Assembly (NCBI GenBank): GCA_030765045.1
Contig: CM060969.1
Coordinates: 52,929,216 to 52,993,215, forward strand
Length of the DNA stretch: 64,000 nt
Reading direction: 5' to 3'
Origin: Tenodera sinensis
Lineage: Eukaryota; Arthropoda; Insecta; Mantodea; Mantidae
Under the pieces are notes generated by a model. The model did not search any database. It saw nothing but the letters and a program-made list of their open reading frames with translations, and was not told the DNA's origin. The stretch's first letter is position 1. Every line of letters starts with the position of its first letter. This document shows positions 1 to 12,467 of the stretch, one piece after another. The translations under genes were made by a program, and so were the position numbers.

Positions 1-645
1 TAAAAATTGTCTGATATTGCAAAATGTGTTGGGATTGATCAAAACTAGAATAAATGTTCCTATAAACATATGTCCGGAAACAATATCTGTTGATATGAGT
101 CATTTTGCTTGCGATAGTGGACTTCATCCAACACGTGCATTCTAGGGAACACTTTACTGTCACAAACTGTTAACAGAACAATTATTGTTAGGTAAACATC
201 CATAAACACTAAACAGGAGTTGTGATGATTGCTGTCATTCTGTCCTCTGGTAATATCTGTACGTTATGTCGATACCATGCATTCTTAAACATGCTTCAAC
301 TCCTCTTCTCAAGGGATCCAGATCATACCTGGCTGTTCTCGAATTTGAGCGCATGCATTGGTCACACGCTCTTGTAACATATACACATTGTCGATACCCT
401 AAAATGTTCCCATAGCCAAAAGTCCAAAAGATTGAGGCCCCTGCGAATGGGGAGGCTATACTACTGGACCTCTTTGACGAATTCATCCGTTGGAAGAAGT
501 CCATTGGCTGTTGTAAATACTCAACACAAATAAAATAGCCCATATATCAACAGGTATTTGTTTTCGGACATATGTTTATAGGAACATTTATTGGCTTTGC
601 CCAATCCTGTTGCAATATCGGACACATGCTTTGAACAGCCTGTAT
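1..645 (-). mobile_element. Mariner-superfamily derivative with long inverted repeats
   Basis: Bases 50-97 and 546-593 are almost exact inverted copies of each other (they share AAATGTTCCTATAAACATAT). The inversion continues more loosely outwards: GTCTGATATTGCAA near base 9 faces TTGCAATATCGGAC near base 612. The left end is cut by the window edge, and the right end is about 645. Between the arms is only a C-terminal piece of a transposase. The structure is that of an internally deleted element mobilised in trans, or an inverted fusion of two 3' ends. The inverted repeat is seen directly. The superfamily comes from the enclosed coding remnant. Confidence 0.72.
235..560 (-). pseudogene. DDE (mariner-type) transposase, C-terminal fragment
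   Basis: This strand encodes fragments in shifting frames that match the end of arthropod mariner-like DDE transposases. There is an LLDFWLWEH stretch, equivalent to the family's PLDFxLWGxLK segment after the last catalytic Asp, and then an LRRGVEACLRMHG stretch just before the end. Frame changes and stop codons separate these blocks, so no protein can be made. The N-terminal DNA-binding part and the first catalytic residues are missing. The longest open stretch is 102 codons (235-543), and only part of it is in the ancestral frame. It lies between the two arms of a long inverted repeat. Confidence 0.6.
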
Positions 646-1884
646 ATACGCTGAGTTATAATAAACTGAATAATCTTAAGATGCGATTCAGGGGTTCTTG
701 TGAGTATATTTTCTTACAGGGTATGGATATCCTAAACGTTAGATTGCATTAACTAAGAAAGATGTAGTGGATGGTGATAGTCAAGACTATTTCTGTTGTA
801 TTTTAACAAGAGGAAAATGTGCAGAAATTGCATTCATTCCATTGTACGAGTCAAACAATATTGGAATCGTAACTAACTTGATAATGAAGTTATATCTATC
901 GGGTAAAAACTAAGTTTTGGTGGAAGTGAGGAGAACGCCAAATTAAGGGTAGATTTCTATTGTGTGTTTAACAAGATAGATAACTAATGGAGCAGTGGAG
1001 CTAAATTCTTTATCGGGAAATTAACTATTGTAATGTTTCAATCTGGCCTACGAGAGGTAAGGGAAAAGAACGCACAAAAGTTCATTAAAATACAATAGGA
1101 AAATAAGATTTGTCATAGCTTGCATAAAATTGAAGGTTAAGGTGTATAAAAGCAAATTATATATGTTTAGAATCCTAGGACATGATTTGCCACTTTAAAA
1201 TACCCATTGAGATAAGAATGTTATGCCTACTTGGTCGAAGATTTCTGTAGTGTCCTTAAGTTAGGTAGTAGGCTGTAAATGGCACTGGACGCCAAATGAA
1301 AATATCTTAGTAAAGAAGGGTAGAAACTGAGAGAGAGGCTCGCTGTAATATGGCCCCCATGTTAATTTCAAATTAGTACACGGGTCTGACCTACGGCTAC
1401 ATAAGCGAGTGTTTGCGCAAATTGAGCCAGTCTGGCATTAGCGAGTACGTGAGTGAATCAATCAGTTAGTGCGTTTCTGGTGAGACGATAGGCACTGTTC
1501 TTCGAGGGAGTTGGCGACACCGGTGGCGATGTGCAGTGAGTGCTGTGACTGCAGGGGATTCCAGATGTCGTGTGTTCTACTCCTAGCGAGTGCACTGTCT
1601 TAATAATGGGCTGCGTCGAGCCTCTCTCATTACGACGGGAAAAACTTAAGTGATATTGACAATTGGAACTAATTCTCATTCATGAAGAGACTAGGTTAAA
1701 TAAAATTTCAGCGAAACTGAACTAAATTAAGTGACAGTGGAAACTCAGTGAGGTGACAAAAATTGGTAAAAGGCACACTACTGTAATAAATGCAGCTTTT
1801 AAATGCTGTATACTCTAAAATGATATTTTATGTCTTGTTTAATGTCTTTATCACTACATATACCAACATACAATCCATTAGTAT
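646..1884. other. No gene seen; GC-richer patch with short inverted ends
   Basis: The stretch is AT-rich with no coding signal. The GC-richer part, about 1325-1640, begins with GAGAGAGGCTCG (1331-1342) and ends with its exact reverse complement (1617-1628). It may be a ~300-bp repeat unit, but no flanking duplication or RNA polymerase III box was found. Confidence 0.35.
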
Positions 1885-2757
<873 letters not shown>

Positions 2758-3474
2758 TGCTTTATTTGGAGTAAGCCAAATTTTAATATTCTGAATTTGT
2801 AGACGACAAAATTAGAAATTATGAACCTACAACGTATTTCCTTCGTTTTAAATCACATCTCTTTCTTTAAGTAAGATGTTTGTTTTGTCATAAGATGAGT
2901 AAGTGCTAATGTTTTGCAATGACTTGGTATATCTTTGACTGCAATTTTAACACTCTGTTCTGGTGAACAAGCAGACGTACTAAAATAAGTAGGAAAGTTT
3001 ATACAAGCCAGCCGGAGAGACTGTGTAATATTGTGAGAAAGAGCAGCAAATAACTCGTTCCTTACCTTGATAAATGGGTGTTGATTAACTTCCTCTGTAG
3101 CACATCTCCGTTGATGTCTTCCTGCCCTGGAGCACAGCTGTGAAGAAGCCATGGGCGTTCTGCCTACAGTCTCCAATGGCGAATAATTGTTCTCAACTTT
3201 TAATTACTCTATTCTTGCATCTTCTCTAAATCTTCTACGTTTGTTCCTTTTAAATGTGTTTTCTATTTCAACCTTCTCTAGTCCTACCTGAAGTAAGTAC
3301 AAGAAGTGTTGCATTCTAGCCGAAATGGCACCTAAATTACACGTTTCGAGGTCCCATGAATAAAAATAGGGCTTTCATAATTATTAAGGATAATACAAAA
3401 AGTAAATTCCGGAAAAACACTAAACATGATATGAGTATGTAATTCAAAGCTTTTAAAGGATACAACCAAACATT
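2758..3474. other. No recognised gene; anonymous minus-strand frame
   Basis: A 107-codon minus-strand frame (2853-3176) begins at an ATG and contains a run of basic and Cys residues (CSRAGRHQRRC) near its start. I do not recognise it and saw no second copy in the window. It has no clear promoter or splice context. Treat it as anonymous sequence. Confidence 0.3.
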
Positions 3475-3965
3475 TTATGCAGCAATACGAGTGTTTCATT
3501 GTTTAGAGTACTCCACGAAATAATTAACAATTCATTTATTTAATATTAATGGTGATTTAAAAATAAACAACTTACAACAACATTGACATTTTAATTATGA
3601 GACGCAAGAACTAATCCAGTAGACTATGAGAACTATAATATTAATTTTAGTGTTTTATACAGGGAAATGGGGAATTACAAATATGATGAATTTTTAACGA
3701 ATTTGCGTTAAATGTAGGTTTGCTATATTTAAAATTACAGTTCTTAACTGTGCCTCTTCAATTAAAATATCAATATCAATATTTGCCAAATCTTTTGTCT
3801 GCCATTTTTGAATGGCCTGCTTATTGTTTTTACTGCACATGGATACTTCAGATGTTCAGAAACGTAAGAAAAGGGGGAGGTGATATAACCAAAGTGATAA
3901 TAACACAACCAAGAGGTAATAATCCGGTTGAGTGGAAAAGTGAAAAAAAGTCCCCAACCCAAAAT
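3475..3965. repeat. Interspersed repeat D, copy 1
   Basis: This segment aligns along its length with 60690-61350. Shared blocks include TTTAGAGTA followed by CGAAATAATTAA, CAGGGAAATG, CCTCTTCA followed by TTAAAATATCAATATC, CTGCACATGGATA and AGAAACGTAA. The pair defines a ~0.5-0.7 kb dispersed repeat. It ends about 40 bp before the DDE transposon that starts at 4003. No intact frame is present. Confidence 0.7.
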
Positions 3966-4333
3966 ATCCTTTATATGAAAAAATGTTCGTTATTTATAAT
4001 AGAGCAATTCCGCGAACATATCATACCGAGTGTTAAAATTTGAAATTGTTTCACTTTTTTTACTGAGGAAAGATAAAGTGAAAAATAAATGTTTTTAACG
4101 TGAATGTGGGTTCAAATTTCACTTCTTACCCATATATTTCCAAAGCACTAAAAATAAGCGCGAATAACGGTGATTTTCATATCAATATTTCACGAGCTAT
4201 GTACAACTGTTTTAATTTTTTTGTTCTGTACATCACACAATGACTCTTCGTCTTCTAAACGTGTATATGGCTAATAATTTTTGACATTTATAAATAATCC
4301 TTACAGCCTCTTTAATTATTACTGTGTGTCAGT

Positions 4334-4501
4334 GTCAGTTAGTCACGGTAAATAAGGATAAAGTCCTCTGGAGGGAAAAGTAATAGACTGAAATAAATAT
4401 CCTTTTTGATACTGCGTCATTACAATATAACAAATAAAAAAGTATCAGAAAGTTTTCCTCTATAGTCATTAGTTTTCCCACAAAACACGTGACTAACTGA
4501 C
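4334..4501. promoter_or_regulatory. Subterminal motif GTCAGTTAGTCAC, left pair (inverted)
   Basis: An exact forward copy lies at 4334-4346 and an exact reverse-complement copy at 4489-4501, 5' of the transposase start at 4590. Repeated subterminal motifs in DNA transposons are often transposase-binding sites. That role is inferred here. Confidence 0.5.
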
Positions 4502-4589
4502 AATTAGTGCTGGCGCCCTGTGGTCGCATACGCGTACAATGATTCTGAGACTTCAGTCAGGATAGACGTATCAGTCTGTTTTTGACTCC

Positions 4590-6280
4590 ATGATTAAAAC
4601 ACCAGCCCAAAGACAACGTGAATACAATGTCTGAAGGAGCAAGGCAGTTATGCACAATGGAAGGAAACAATAGAAGTGACTATGAGGAAAGGAAGAGCAA
4701 TACTGAAACAAACAAAACAAGGAAGAGAACACCTCAAAGCTGAATATAGGAGATATAAGCTAGCACAGTGGGCAAGACAGAAGATAAGAGACCAAGAAGG
4801 GATTGATAAGGATATTCCATCAACATCAACCGCTTTCAAAAGCAAACGGTATTTCGGAAAGTGCAGAAAACGTGTTGAGGAGGCATTGCCGCAACCTCCA
4901 CGTAAAAGAAAAGAAATGATACGTAAATTAGCAGTTGAAGAGGGATTACATGTTGTAAAACCAAAGCATTCTGTCCCGGTGTCAGGAAAACAACTATCAG
5001 AGGAACTTAAAAGTGCAATCATCAAGTTCTGCCAGGATGATTCAATATCTTACCAACCTCCTGGAAGAGATGATTTTATTGAAATCCATGTTCAGGGAGA
5101 AACAAAAGAAGTTCGCATTAGGTATCTAGTGGTAACATTAAAAGAAGCACATGCACTCTTTCTACAAGACCGAGTAAAAATGTCCGTGGGGTTGACAAAA
5201 TTCGCTGAATTACGCCCTGCTCACGTGCGTCTTCAAAGTCAGATCCCACATAATGTGTGCACATGCATTATACATGAAAATACGAAGTTTCTTTTCAAAG
5301 CATTGTGTAAAAATCACGTACTCAGTGAGACTGAATTTCGTAAGTTCATAGCATAAGTGGTTTGTGATCAGAAATTGTGTGAATGTGTGCAGGGAGGATA
5401 CTCCAACTGCCCGGGATTGAGTGGAGCAGACATTTCGGATAAACTTGCTAATTCTCCATGCGAATGGAAGCTGTGGAGTTCACGTAATGGAAGAATGGAA
5501 ATAGAAGTTAAAAATGGGTCTGTAAAAGACTGCATTTAAGAACTGAACAATTGCCTGCCACGTTTCCTAAATCACGTTTATGTAAAAAGACAGCAATCCG
5601 AGGCCTTTAAGAAGGCTCGGGAAAATGTTGCAATTAGTGAAGCTGTGATACAGATCGACTTCTTTGAGAACTACACATGCAAGGGGCAAAATAAAATTCA
5701 AGCTGCCCACTGGAACAACACACAGATCTCAATATTTACTGATGTTGCCTGGTATAGGAAAGAAGATATTGGTGAAATTCAGAAACAATCTTTTGCTTTG
5801 GAGTCTGATTATGTATCACATGACAAATATGCAGTTGATATTTGCTTAAGGAATATATTTTCGGAAATATTGGATATTGTTCCGAATCTTGAACTTGTGA
5901 AAGTGTTTTCTGATGGAGCTGCTTGTCATTTTAAGCAGAAATACACATTGAGCCATGTGACATATCTTTCCGAAGTATTTGGAATCCAAATTGAATGGCA
6001 CTTCTTCGAATCCTATCACGGAAAGGGGGCAGTAGATGCGATTGGAGGTCAAGTGAGGAGGATGGCATGGACAGCTGCGAAAGCAGGGAGCAGGATTCAG
6101 AGTGCTGAAGAAATTGTTAATACTGTTAGAAAGAAAACCAAAATATGTGTTCTTGAAGTTTCTCTGCCTGAAATTGAAGAAGCAAAAGAATTTCTAGACA
6201 AAAGATTTGAACGTATTTCACCTATACTATCCTCTCAGCGGGTTCATTATGTGAAAGTATTAGGTTTAAATGTTGTGTAA
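4590..6280 (+). pseudogene. DDE-type transposase, nearly intact pseudogene
   Basis: Cut-and-paste transposase of the surrounding element. The likely start is the ATG at 4590 (MIKTPAQRQREY), followed by one frameshift at about 4625. From 4676 to 6280 a single frame of ~534 codons is broken only by TAA stops at 5354-5356 and 5537-5539. Residues below count from 4676. A basic N-terminal third is followed by a Cys cluster (CDQKLCEC...NCPG, about 230-246). Then come IQIDFFENYTC with Asp328, VFSDGAACHFKQKY with Asp413, and EWHFFESYHGKGAVDAIGG (Glu440, Glu445, Asp454). The order and spacing fit an RNase H-fold DDE/D core. I recognise the SDGA...HGKG...GG pattern from anonymous arthropod and cnidarian proteins. 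A Sola-type assignment is possible but not certain. Confidence 0.7.
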
Positions 6281-6732
6281 TATGCTTTTCTTTCTTGTGC
6301 GGAAAGTGTCAGAATGATGCACAACTTTCGGAAATAGAAACAGTGTAGTGATATGCGCGTGTACTACGAGACTACTGCATCTAGCGTTCCTGCACTATAA
6401 GGAGTCCAATCATGTGATACAGGTATGTGCTGTGTGCTGTGTGCTCTCATGTGTCGTCTTTGTTATGGTTTTGAGTCAGCTTTTTATACTTGCAACGACG
6501 TAACTGTAATAAGAAATGAGAGCTGTCAACATATTTATTCTGTTAATGTTGCATGACAGTAATGCTTCTCCAAAGGATAGGATTCTTCTCAAAATGATAA
6601 ATACAATTACACACCTGTATGTATTACATGTATGTAACGTATAATACGTATCACAATGATTTACCATATATTATACCATGTAAAACAAAGACAAAGTATT
6701 ACAATTTTCGCAAGTGTCAGTCACAAACTCAC

Positions 6733-7115
6733 GTCAGTTAGTAACGCTGACCTTTTGAATAAATATCTCCAGATGAGAATATCATACCAAACCTTTTTTC
6801 AGGTCATTTGAAAGCTTTTAAGTTCCTCTCTCAAGTGATTTTTCAGAACAAATCAAATAAGAAAACTTTCAGAGAAAATGGAGGACAAACGTTTGAAGTT
6901 GGACCTGCAGTTCACAAAAATGTCAGTAAGTCACGAAAAGTTTAGCGCTCATTATTAAATAATTGTTTCACTTTTTTAAGGTTTTTATATTTCCTATCAC
7001 AACCGCCAATGTATTCTCTGTCATCGTATGTCGTTAAAATAACATTTTTACGCCTATATTGACCATTAGAGAGACATTTTAGGAAGAAAATGTACTGTAA
7101 ATGTCAGTTAGTCAC
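6733..7115 (+). promoter_or_regulatory. Subterminal motif GTCAGTTAGTCAC, right trio
   Basis: There are three direct copies: 6733-6745 (one mismatch), 6922-6934 (one mismatch) and 7103-7115 (exact). They are spaced about 180-190 bp apart, and the last directly abuts the right terminal repeat at 7116. Candidate transposase-binding array. Confidence 0.5.
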
Positions 7116-7129
7116 TCGCGGAATTGCTA

Positions 7130-7400
7130 AATAGTTTTAAAAATAGCTCTAACGATTTTATTTAAGTATCATAGGTATGTTTGAAACCTATACAATATGT
7201 TTTGAATTTTATGTAAATGGCCCATGAAGTTCCTTCATTATGAATAATTTTGCATAAATGGTAAACCATTATTGAAGGAAAAACTCTTATTTAAACAATA
7301 CACGTAATCAAAGCACAAAATGCATGTAAAATGACGTTAACCATTTCTGAGGCATTCTTAGTTTTTCGTTTGAAATTTCAAATGCCTGTACTGAGTCACT
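7130..7400 (+). repeat. Divergent family A fragment (internal part)
   Basis: Shares AGCTCTAACGATTTT, then ATGTTTGAAA and GCATAAATGGTAAACC, in the same order as the middle of family A. It has no GT tract or ends. It starts right after the DDE transposon and is the oldest-looking family A relative in the window. Confidence 0.45.
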
Positions 7401-8804
7401 ATTCGCTTTTTCTCCCGGTCAGGCACATAGTGCAGTTTCCTAGCCATCACTAGAACGCGGAATAGTTTGCAGTCACACACGATACGGGTTAGTTGGGCAT
7501 GGAGAATGAATGACGTAACCGGTACCGCACAACCGCCGTATATGCACCAGCATCAGCAGACTCCTACAGCTATGAGCACGCGAGAGAGCAACAGTAGAAT
7601 CTATGTGCACCAAACTTGCGGCGTTTTGCACATTTATGCGCTTTCTATTTATCTCATCACCTACATAGAGAGGACCATTTGTTGTATAAACTTAATATTT
7701 AAGCACCCCCCACAAGTACACAATAACAGATGAATTTAGAAATGAAGATCGCACAGGAGATTAAATTATTCTCTGATCAAAACTACGTTGCAATGCAAGG
7801 CAACACTTTTTTTAACTTCTGACACGATGTCCTCAGTCACCTTTAGTTTTCGCTAGATTAGAACTGTGACATAACTATAACAGACCAAGCCTTTTTGATA
7901 CCATGGACTTTGTTTATACATTCAAGGTGATGAATGTGACTGTATGGGAAGTAAACTAAAATAAAACACACATTCTGTGGTATATGCTATCATAACTACA
8001 CATAGTAAACACAATCACAAAACGGTTAGGCATATTATGCCAAATAACCTAGAATAAAGTGCAAATACTGTTACGTAAAAGAACGCCAAAGAAAATATTC
8101 GGCGGATTTTGTATCACAGCTAACCTGGCTACTCATCAAGATTTAGCCTTAGAGTTTAACCCCTTCAAAGGGGTGTCTTGTACTAGCCGATAAGCTATGG
8201 TTACCAATCATGTTAAGAGGTATGACAAACTGAACGCACGCACTCCACCTCTCTCTTATCCAATAGAATCGAGAGCATAAATATACCAGGTGACCCTCAC
8301 AAGCCGTCATCTGTATTTCTATATTTCTCACATACGTTAGTGTTAGAAGGGCTACCTCGTCACTGCTGTTCAAAGGGGAAGTGCACTTACAAGCAAACCT
8401 TTACTGAGCTGTGCTGCCATCTGTGTGCGTTTTCTTCCTGGTTTCGCTCTGATAAGGTCGCGTGGCCGTCTGTTTGTTGTTCGAGTAAGGTCCTATAGTC
8501 AAACAGGTAACAACTGCAATGCACTCCAGCGAAGACAACACAGATATGATAATAATATATGGGGAGACACACCGCAATGCGGCTGAGGCCCTAAGATGGA
8601 CATGCATTTGAACATTTGTACTATGAATAATGCAATAATAAGAATCTGTCAGTCTATAACGTAGGTTTAAAGGACATTAATTATATTCATTATGCCTTGT
8701 TGCAATAAAAGATATAATGGCATTTATTTAATATTGCTCATTTGAAGCACAAATTGTTGCATTATGTGTTGTTTGTAAATTAGCTGTCAGATGTTGATAT
8801 GCCT
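7401..8804. other. No gene or repeat recognised
   Basis: Mixed composition. Short frames (7467-7733 plus; 8149-8373 and 8387-8607 minus) show no motif, no repetition elsewhere in the window and no consistent coding bias, so I leave them out as genes. Confidence 0.4.
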
Positions 8805-9012
8805 TGAAAGAGAGTGAGTGAGTGAGTAGGGTTTAAGGGCCCGTCGACAGCTAGGTCATTAGAGCCCCCCTTGAAAGAGATAACTAATACGCTTTGACCC
8901 TTATGCGTATTGTTTTGGTCAGCGATAACCATTCTTCTACACAGAAACCTTTCTCCAAACGAGGAATCGAACCCGACACCCCTCCTACAGCAAGCAAGTT
9001 TTCTAGTGACCG
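8805..9012 (-). mobile_element. tRNA-derived SINE
   Basis: Read on the minus strand, GGGTTCGATTCC (around 8965) is a good polymerase III B box, with a degraded A-box region upstream near 9000. The body downstream contains a CCCTAAACC / CTAATGACC type segment, seen on the plus strand as GTAGGGTTTAAGGGCCCGTC and GGTCATTAGAG. That segment resembles SINE bodies I associate with orthopteran genomes (memory only). No intact target duplication was found. Confidence 0.55.
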
Positions 9013-9981
9013 GTTATAGATGTAACGATGTATAGATGTAACGCTGATATGTCAAGTTGGTGTGGAGTCCCACTTACTGTTCTGCTTAGGCAAACCTTTC
9101 GGTGTCTGTGGTATCCAGGATTAACTAACTGCGCCGAAGGATGGCGAGCGAGGGCCACCTGGTATATTTCTTTTCTGTGGCAATTTGTAATCTTTGTTGT
9201 GGTAATTGGTGTACCTATTTACCAGAGGGAGTGGCGCACGCTTGCACCGTGTCCTAAAGCAACCAATTAAATGTCTACAACGATAAATAATGTAACATAG
9301 ACACGAGGTCCAGCGAGATTTTCTTTGGCGCTATTTGCACATAGGGGGATTTTACCGCAGAGCGATATATTTGAACGCGATATCTATTAACAGTCAAACC
9401 CGGCGGCTGCCAATCGCGTAATTAAAAACAAACGCGGTATAAGGAACATGTAATGTTCTACAAATAAGTGTTTAACTAAAGATATCCAAATTTATTATTT
9501 TAAGAAGTAGAAAATCTTATATTTAAATTCGACTAAAATTGTTTTTGCAATCAAGCTGAGAGAAAACTATTTTTTGTGCAATCATGGTTTTTCTTGGGCA
9601 TACGGACTGCGGTGGGAGCGGATTTTACAAACTTTAGAAAGTCCAGTTTTGCCTGCTTGTATGACCATGCATTTCATTATTTGAAGTGCGTTGTAAGCAA
9701 TTACTCTACCTAGTGTATTATATTATGATATGCAGAATGACCCAGCTCACTTGAATACATAGAGTAGCAGCTCACCCTGGTAATGGAGTCCCTTCGTTTA
9801 CGCAGCCTTTAGTAGGAAAACTAGTTTAATATTCAAATGTGCATGTATGCTCAAAATAAATAGTCGTGAACATTTTTATGAGTGCTTCGCAGAATCTCGG
9901 AATTACAGGAGAAGCATTCCCTTTGCTTTTAAAAAGCAGTACACCAATTCAGATAAATATATTATTACGTTTTAAACATAT
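9013..9981. other. No gene recognised
   Basis: AT-rich sequence. The 80-codon plus frame at 9028-9270 looks hydrophobic near its end but has no family motif and is treated as chance. Confidence 0.4.
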
Positions 9982-10575
9982 TGTGACGCCGGCCGGAGGC
10001 AGCGGCAACACAGAAAAGGCTCGGGCCTGGGATGCCTCACACCACTGGCGGTACGTTAATCAAAGACGATCAAGGTCAAGCTGCCTCGCGAAACCGTTTC
10101 TGAACACCTGAGCACAGTCAGAGCGGCAACACAAAGGGGTTTCCGAAATCAATCGATAAGTGTTCGGCGACCGGCGTATTTGTAGAGATTCCAGAAAGGC
10201 GAAGTTCGAAAAAAGGTGCATGTTACGTCATCCTCGCTATATAAGGAAGCGAGGCAACGAGAGTTCGAAGCCAGTCAGCTTTTAGTTTTTATGCGTTTGT
10301 CAGCTGCATGAGCACGGTCCCGTCGAAAGGAAGACAGCGAGACAGTTAATGAGTGCTGAAGATTATATCTTCAGTTAACTGTTTGAGAGAAAGTGAAGAG
10401 AGACAGAACGGAGCGAGTCAAGCTTACGATAAGAAAAAAGTCGTGAGTTGTAATATTACAAAAGATTGTAAACTATGTTAATATCAATAAAAGAGCACTG
10501 TGTTGTTGAGGATTCAATTAGAAGAAAATAAAGTAAGAAAACCTAATTGGATTGAATTTTGCCATGTTTGCCACA
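9982..10575 (+). mobile_element. LTR of family L (copy 2), with adjacent primer-binding site
   Basis: Begins TGTGACGCCGGCCGG and ends near TTTGCCACA, approximating the TGTGAC...GTCACA inverted ends of the better preserved copy at 28810-29363. Inside are an ACGTCA CRE-like site (10225-10230), a TATATAAG TATA box (10238-10245) about 8 bp later, a transcribed-looking R/U5 part and the GAGTTGTAAT block. The promoter and the adjacent primer site show it is a 5' LTR whose internal region is lost shortly after. Confidence 0.75.
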
Positions 10576-10576
10576 C

Positions 10577-10595
10577 TGGTGTCAGATGCGGGATT
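10577..10595 (+). other. Primer-binding site, tRNA-Leu type (degenerate)
   Basis: TGGTGTCAGATGCGGGATT follows the LTR after one base. The same position in the copy at 28791-28809 reads TGGTGTCAGAAGTGGGATT, which matches the usual complement of a eukaryotic tRNA-Leu 3' end. This supports reverse transcription primed by tRNA-Leu. Confidence 0.6.
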
Positions 10596-11283
<688 letters not shown>

Positions 11284-11556
11284 CAACAATGCCAGTGGCA
11301 CCCACACCCACAGTAACAGTAACAGTAACCGTCACACTCACACTCACACTAATAATAATAAACATGGTGCTCCTTTAAATTAAGTGTAATTAACGATTAT
11401 TTTAAGTAATACTTCACTATGGTGTCCTCTCCTACTTTTTGAGTTGCAGTGCTTATTCTTAAACGATTCACATAACAAAATTCGGTTTTGTAGTTTAAAG
11501 TTATTTATCATTGCATGTATCAGTACCAATCAAGTTGTTTAATAATTTCCTATTAG

Positions 11557-11688
11557 TTTCTCTACTAATATAGTAAGCAGAGGAAGTATTATATCACACC
11601 CAAAAATTGTATCTCGAGATTTCACTGGAAATATATTATGTTTTCAGGGAACCTAATTCCAAAAATAGCTTTTTTACAAAAATGTCCA

Positions 11689-11761
<73 letters not shown>

Positions 11762-12467
11762 GCCTGTCAATCTGTCAGTTTGTGTGCAGCATAACTCAAA
11801 AACTAAAAGTTGGTTAAAAACCAAAGTTGGTATTGAAGTTTAATGTCCTAAGGATGCGACACGAAGATTTTGAAGAAAATTTGTCCACCCTAAACTACCC
11901 TTCACATGGAAAATGTTTCGAAAATTTTAATTTTTTTCGAATATGACTAACGATTTTAATTAAAATGCCTTATGTGTGAGATTTTATGGCAAACGAAATG
12001 TATATTTTGAATTTTCTGGCTATAGCCTATGTAGTTCTGTTTACTCTGGATGACGTTTTACTTAACTGGTAAACCATTAAGAGATGCACCAAATCTTACC
12101 ATAAAAAATATAGATCTTCCTAAAACACAAAATCGATGTCTAAATAAATTCTTTTGTAAAGTGACAATTTCGGAAACATTCCTTGCTATATGTGTGAGTT
12201 TTAGAAAACCAACTTTCGTCAAATCGTGAACTCAGTTTTTTATATCTTAGCCGTGCAAAGAGAACGGAATCCCAAGGCTTTAAAGATTTGACTATCGCTC
12301 AAAGCCTACTGTATACCCATATTCCACATACAAGAAAATAAACAATAAAATAATTTATTAAAATGTTTACCTCAACCAATATGAAGAAGATAAAGGGATA
12401 AGCGTTTATAAGGATGGTTAGTACAAGAGTAGAGAAAGTCATATGAGTGCAACACATCAGATTTTTT
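11557..12467 (+). repeat. Family A copy A1, full length
   Basis: Starts TTTCTCTACT and ends AGTAGAGAAAGT...CACATCAGAT, the paired ends of the family. A pure TG tract (about 11694-11755) sits 140 bp in, followed by the conserved CATAACTCAAAAAC, TTAAAAACCAAAGTTGG, GATGCGACACGAAGATTTT and AACTGGTAAACC landmarks. No open frame spans the body. This is one of the best copies for deriving a consensus. Confidence 0.85.

Larger units (their letters stand above)
4003..7128 (+). mobile_element. DDE DNA transposon with 13-bp terminal inverted repeats
   Basis: AGCAATTCCGCGA at 4003-4015 is exactly inverted as TCGCGGAATTGCT at 7116-7128, 3.1 kb apart, and the two bracket a single transposase-like coding region at 4590-6280. 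The flanks TAATAG (left) and AAATAG (right) agree at 5 of 6 bases and may be a target duplication. A 13-bp motif, GTCAGTTAGTCAC, recurs near both ends. Size, ends and a single central gene are typical of a class II element. The copy was probably autonomous before two stops and a frameshift accumulated. Confidence 0.72.

Noticed and set aside
2853..3176. 107-codon minus frame as a possible gene
   Set aside because: No motif, no repetition and no splice or promoter context; could not be supported.
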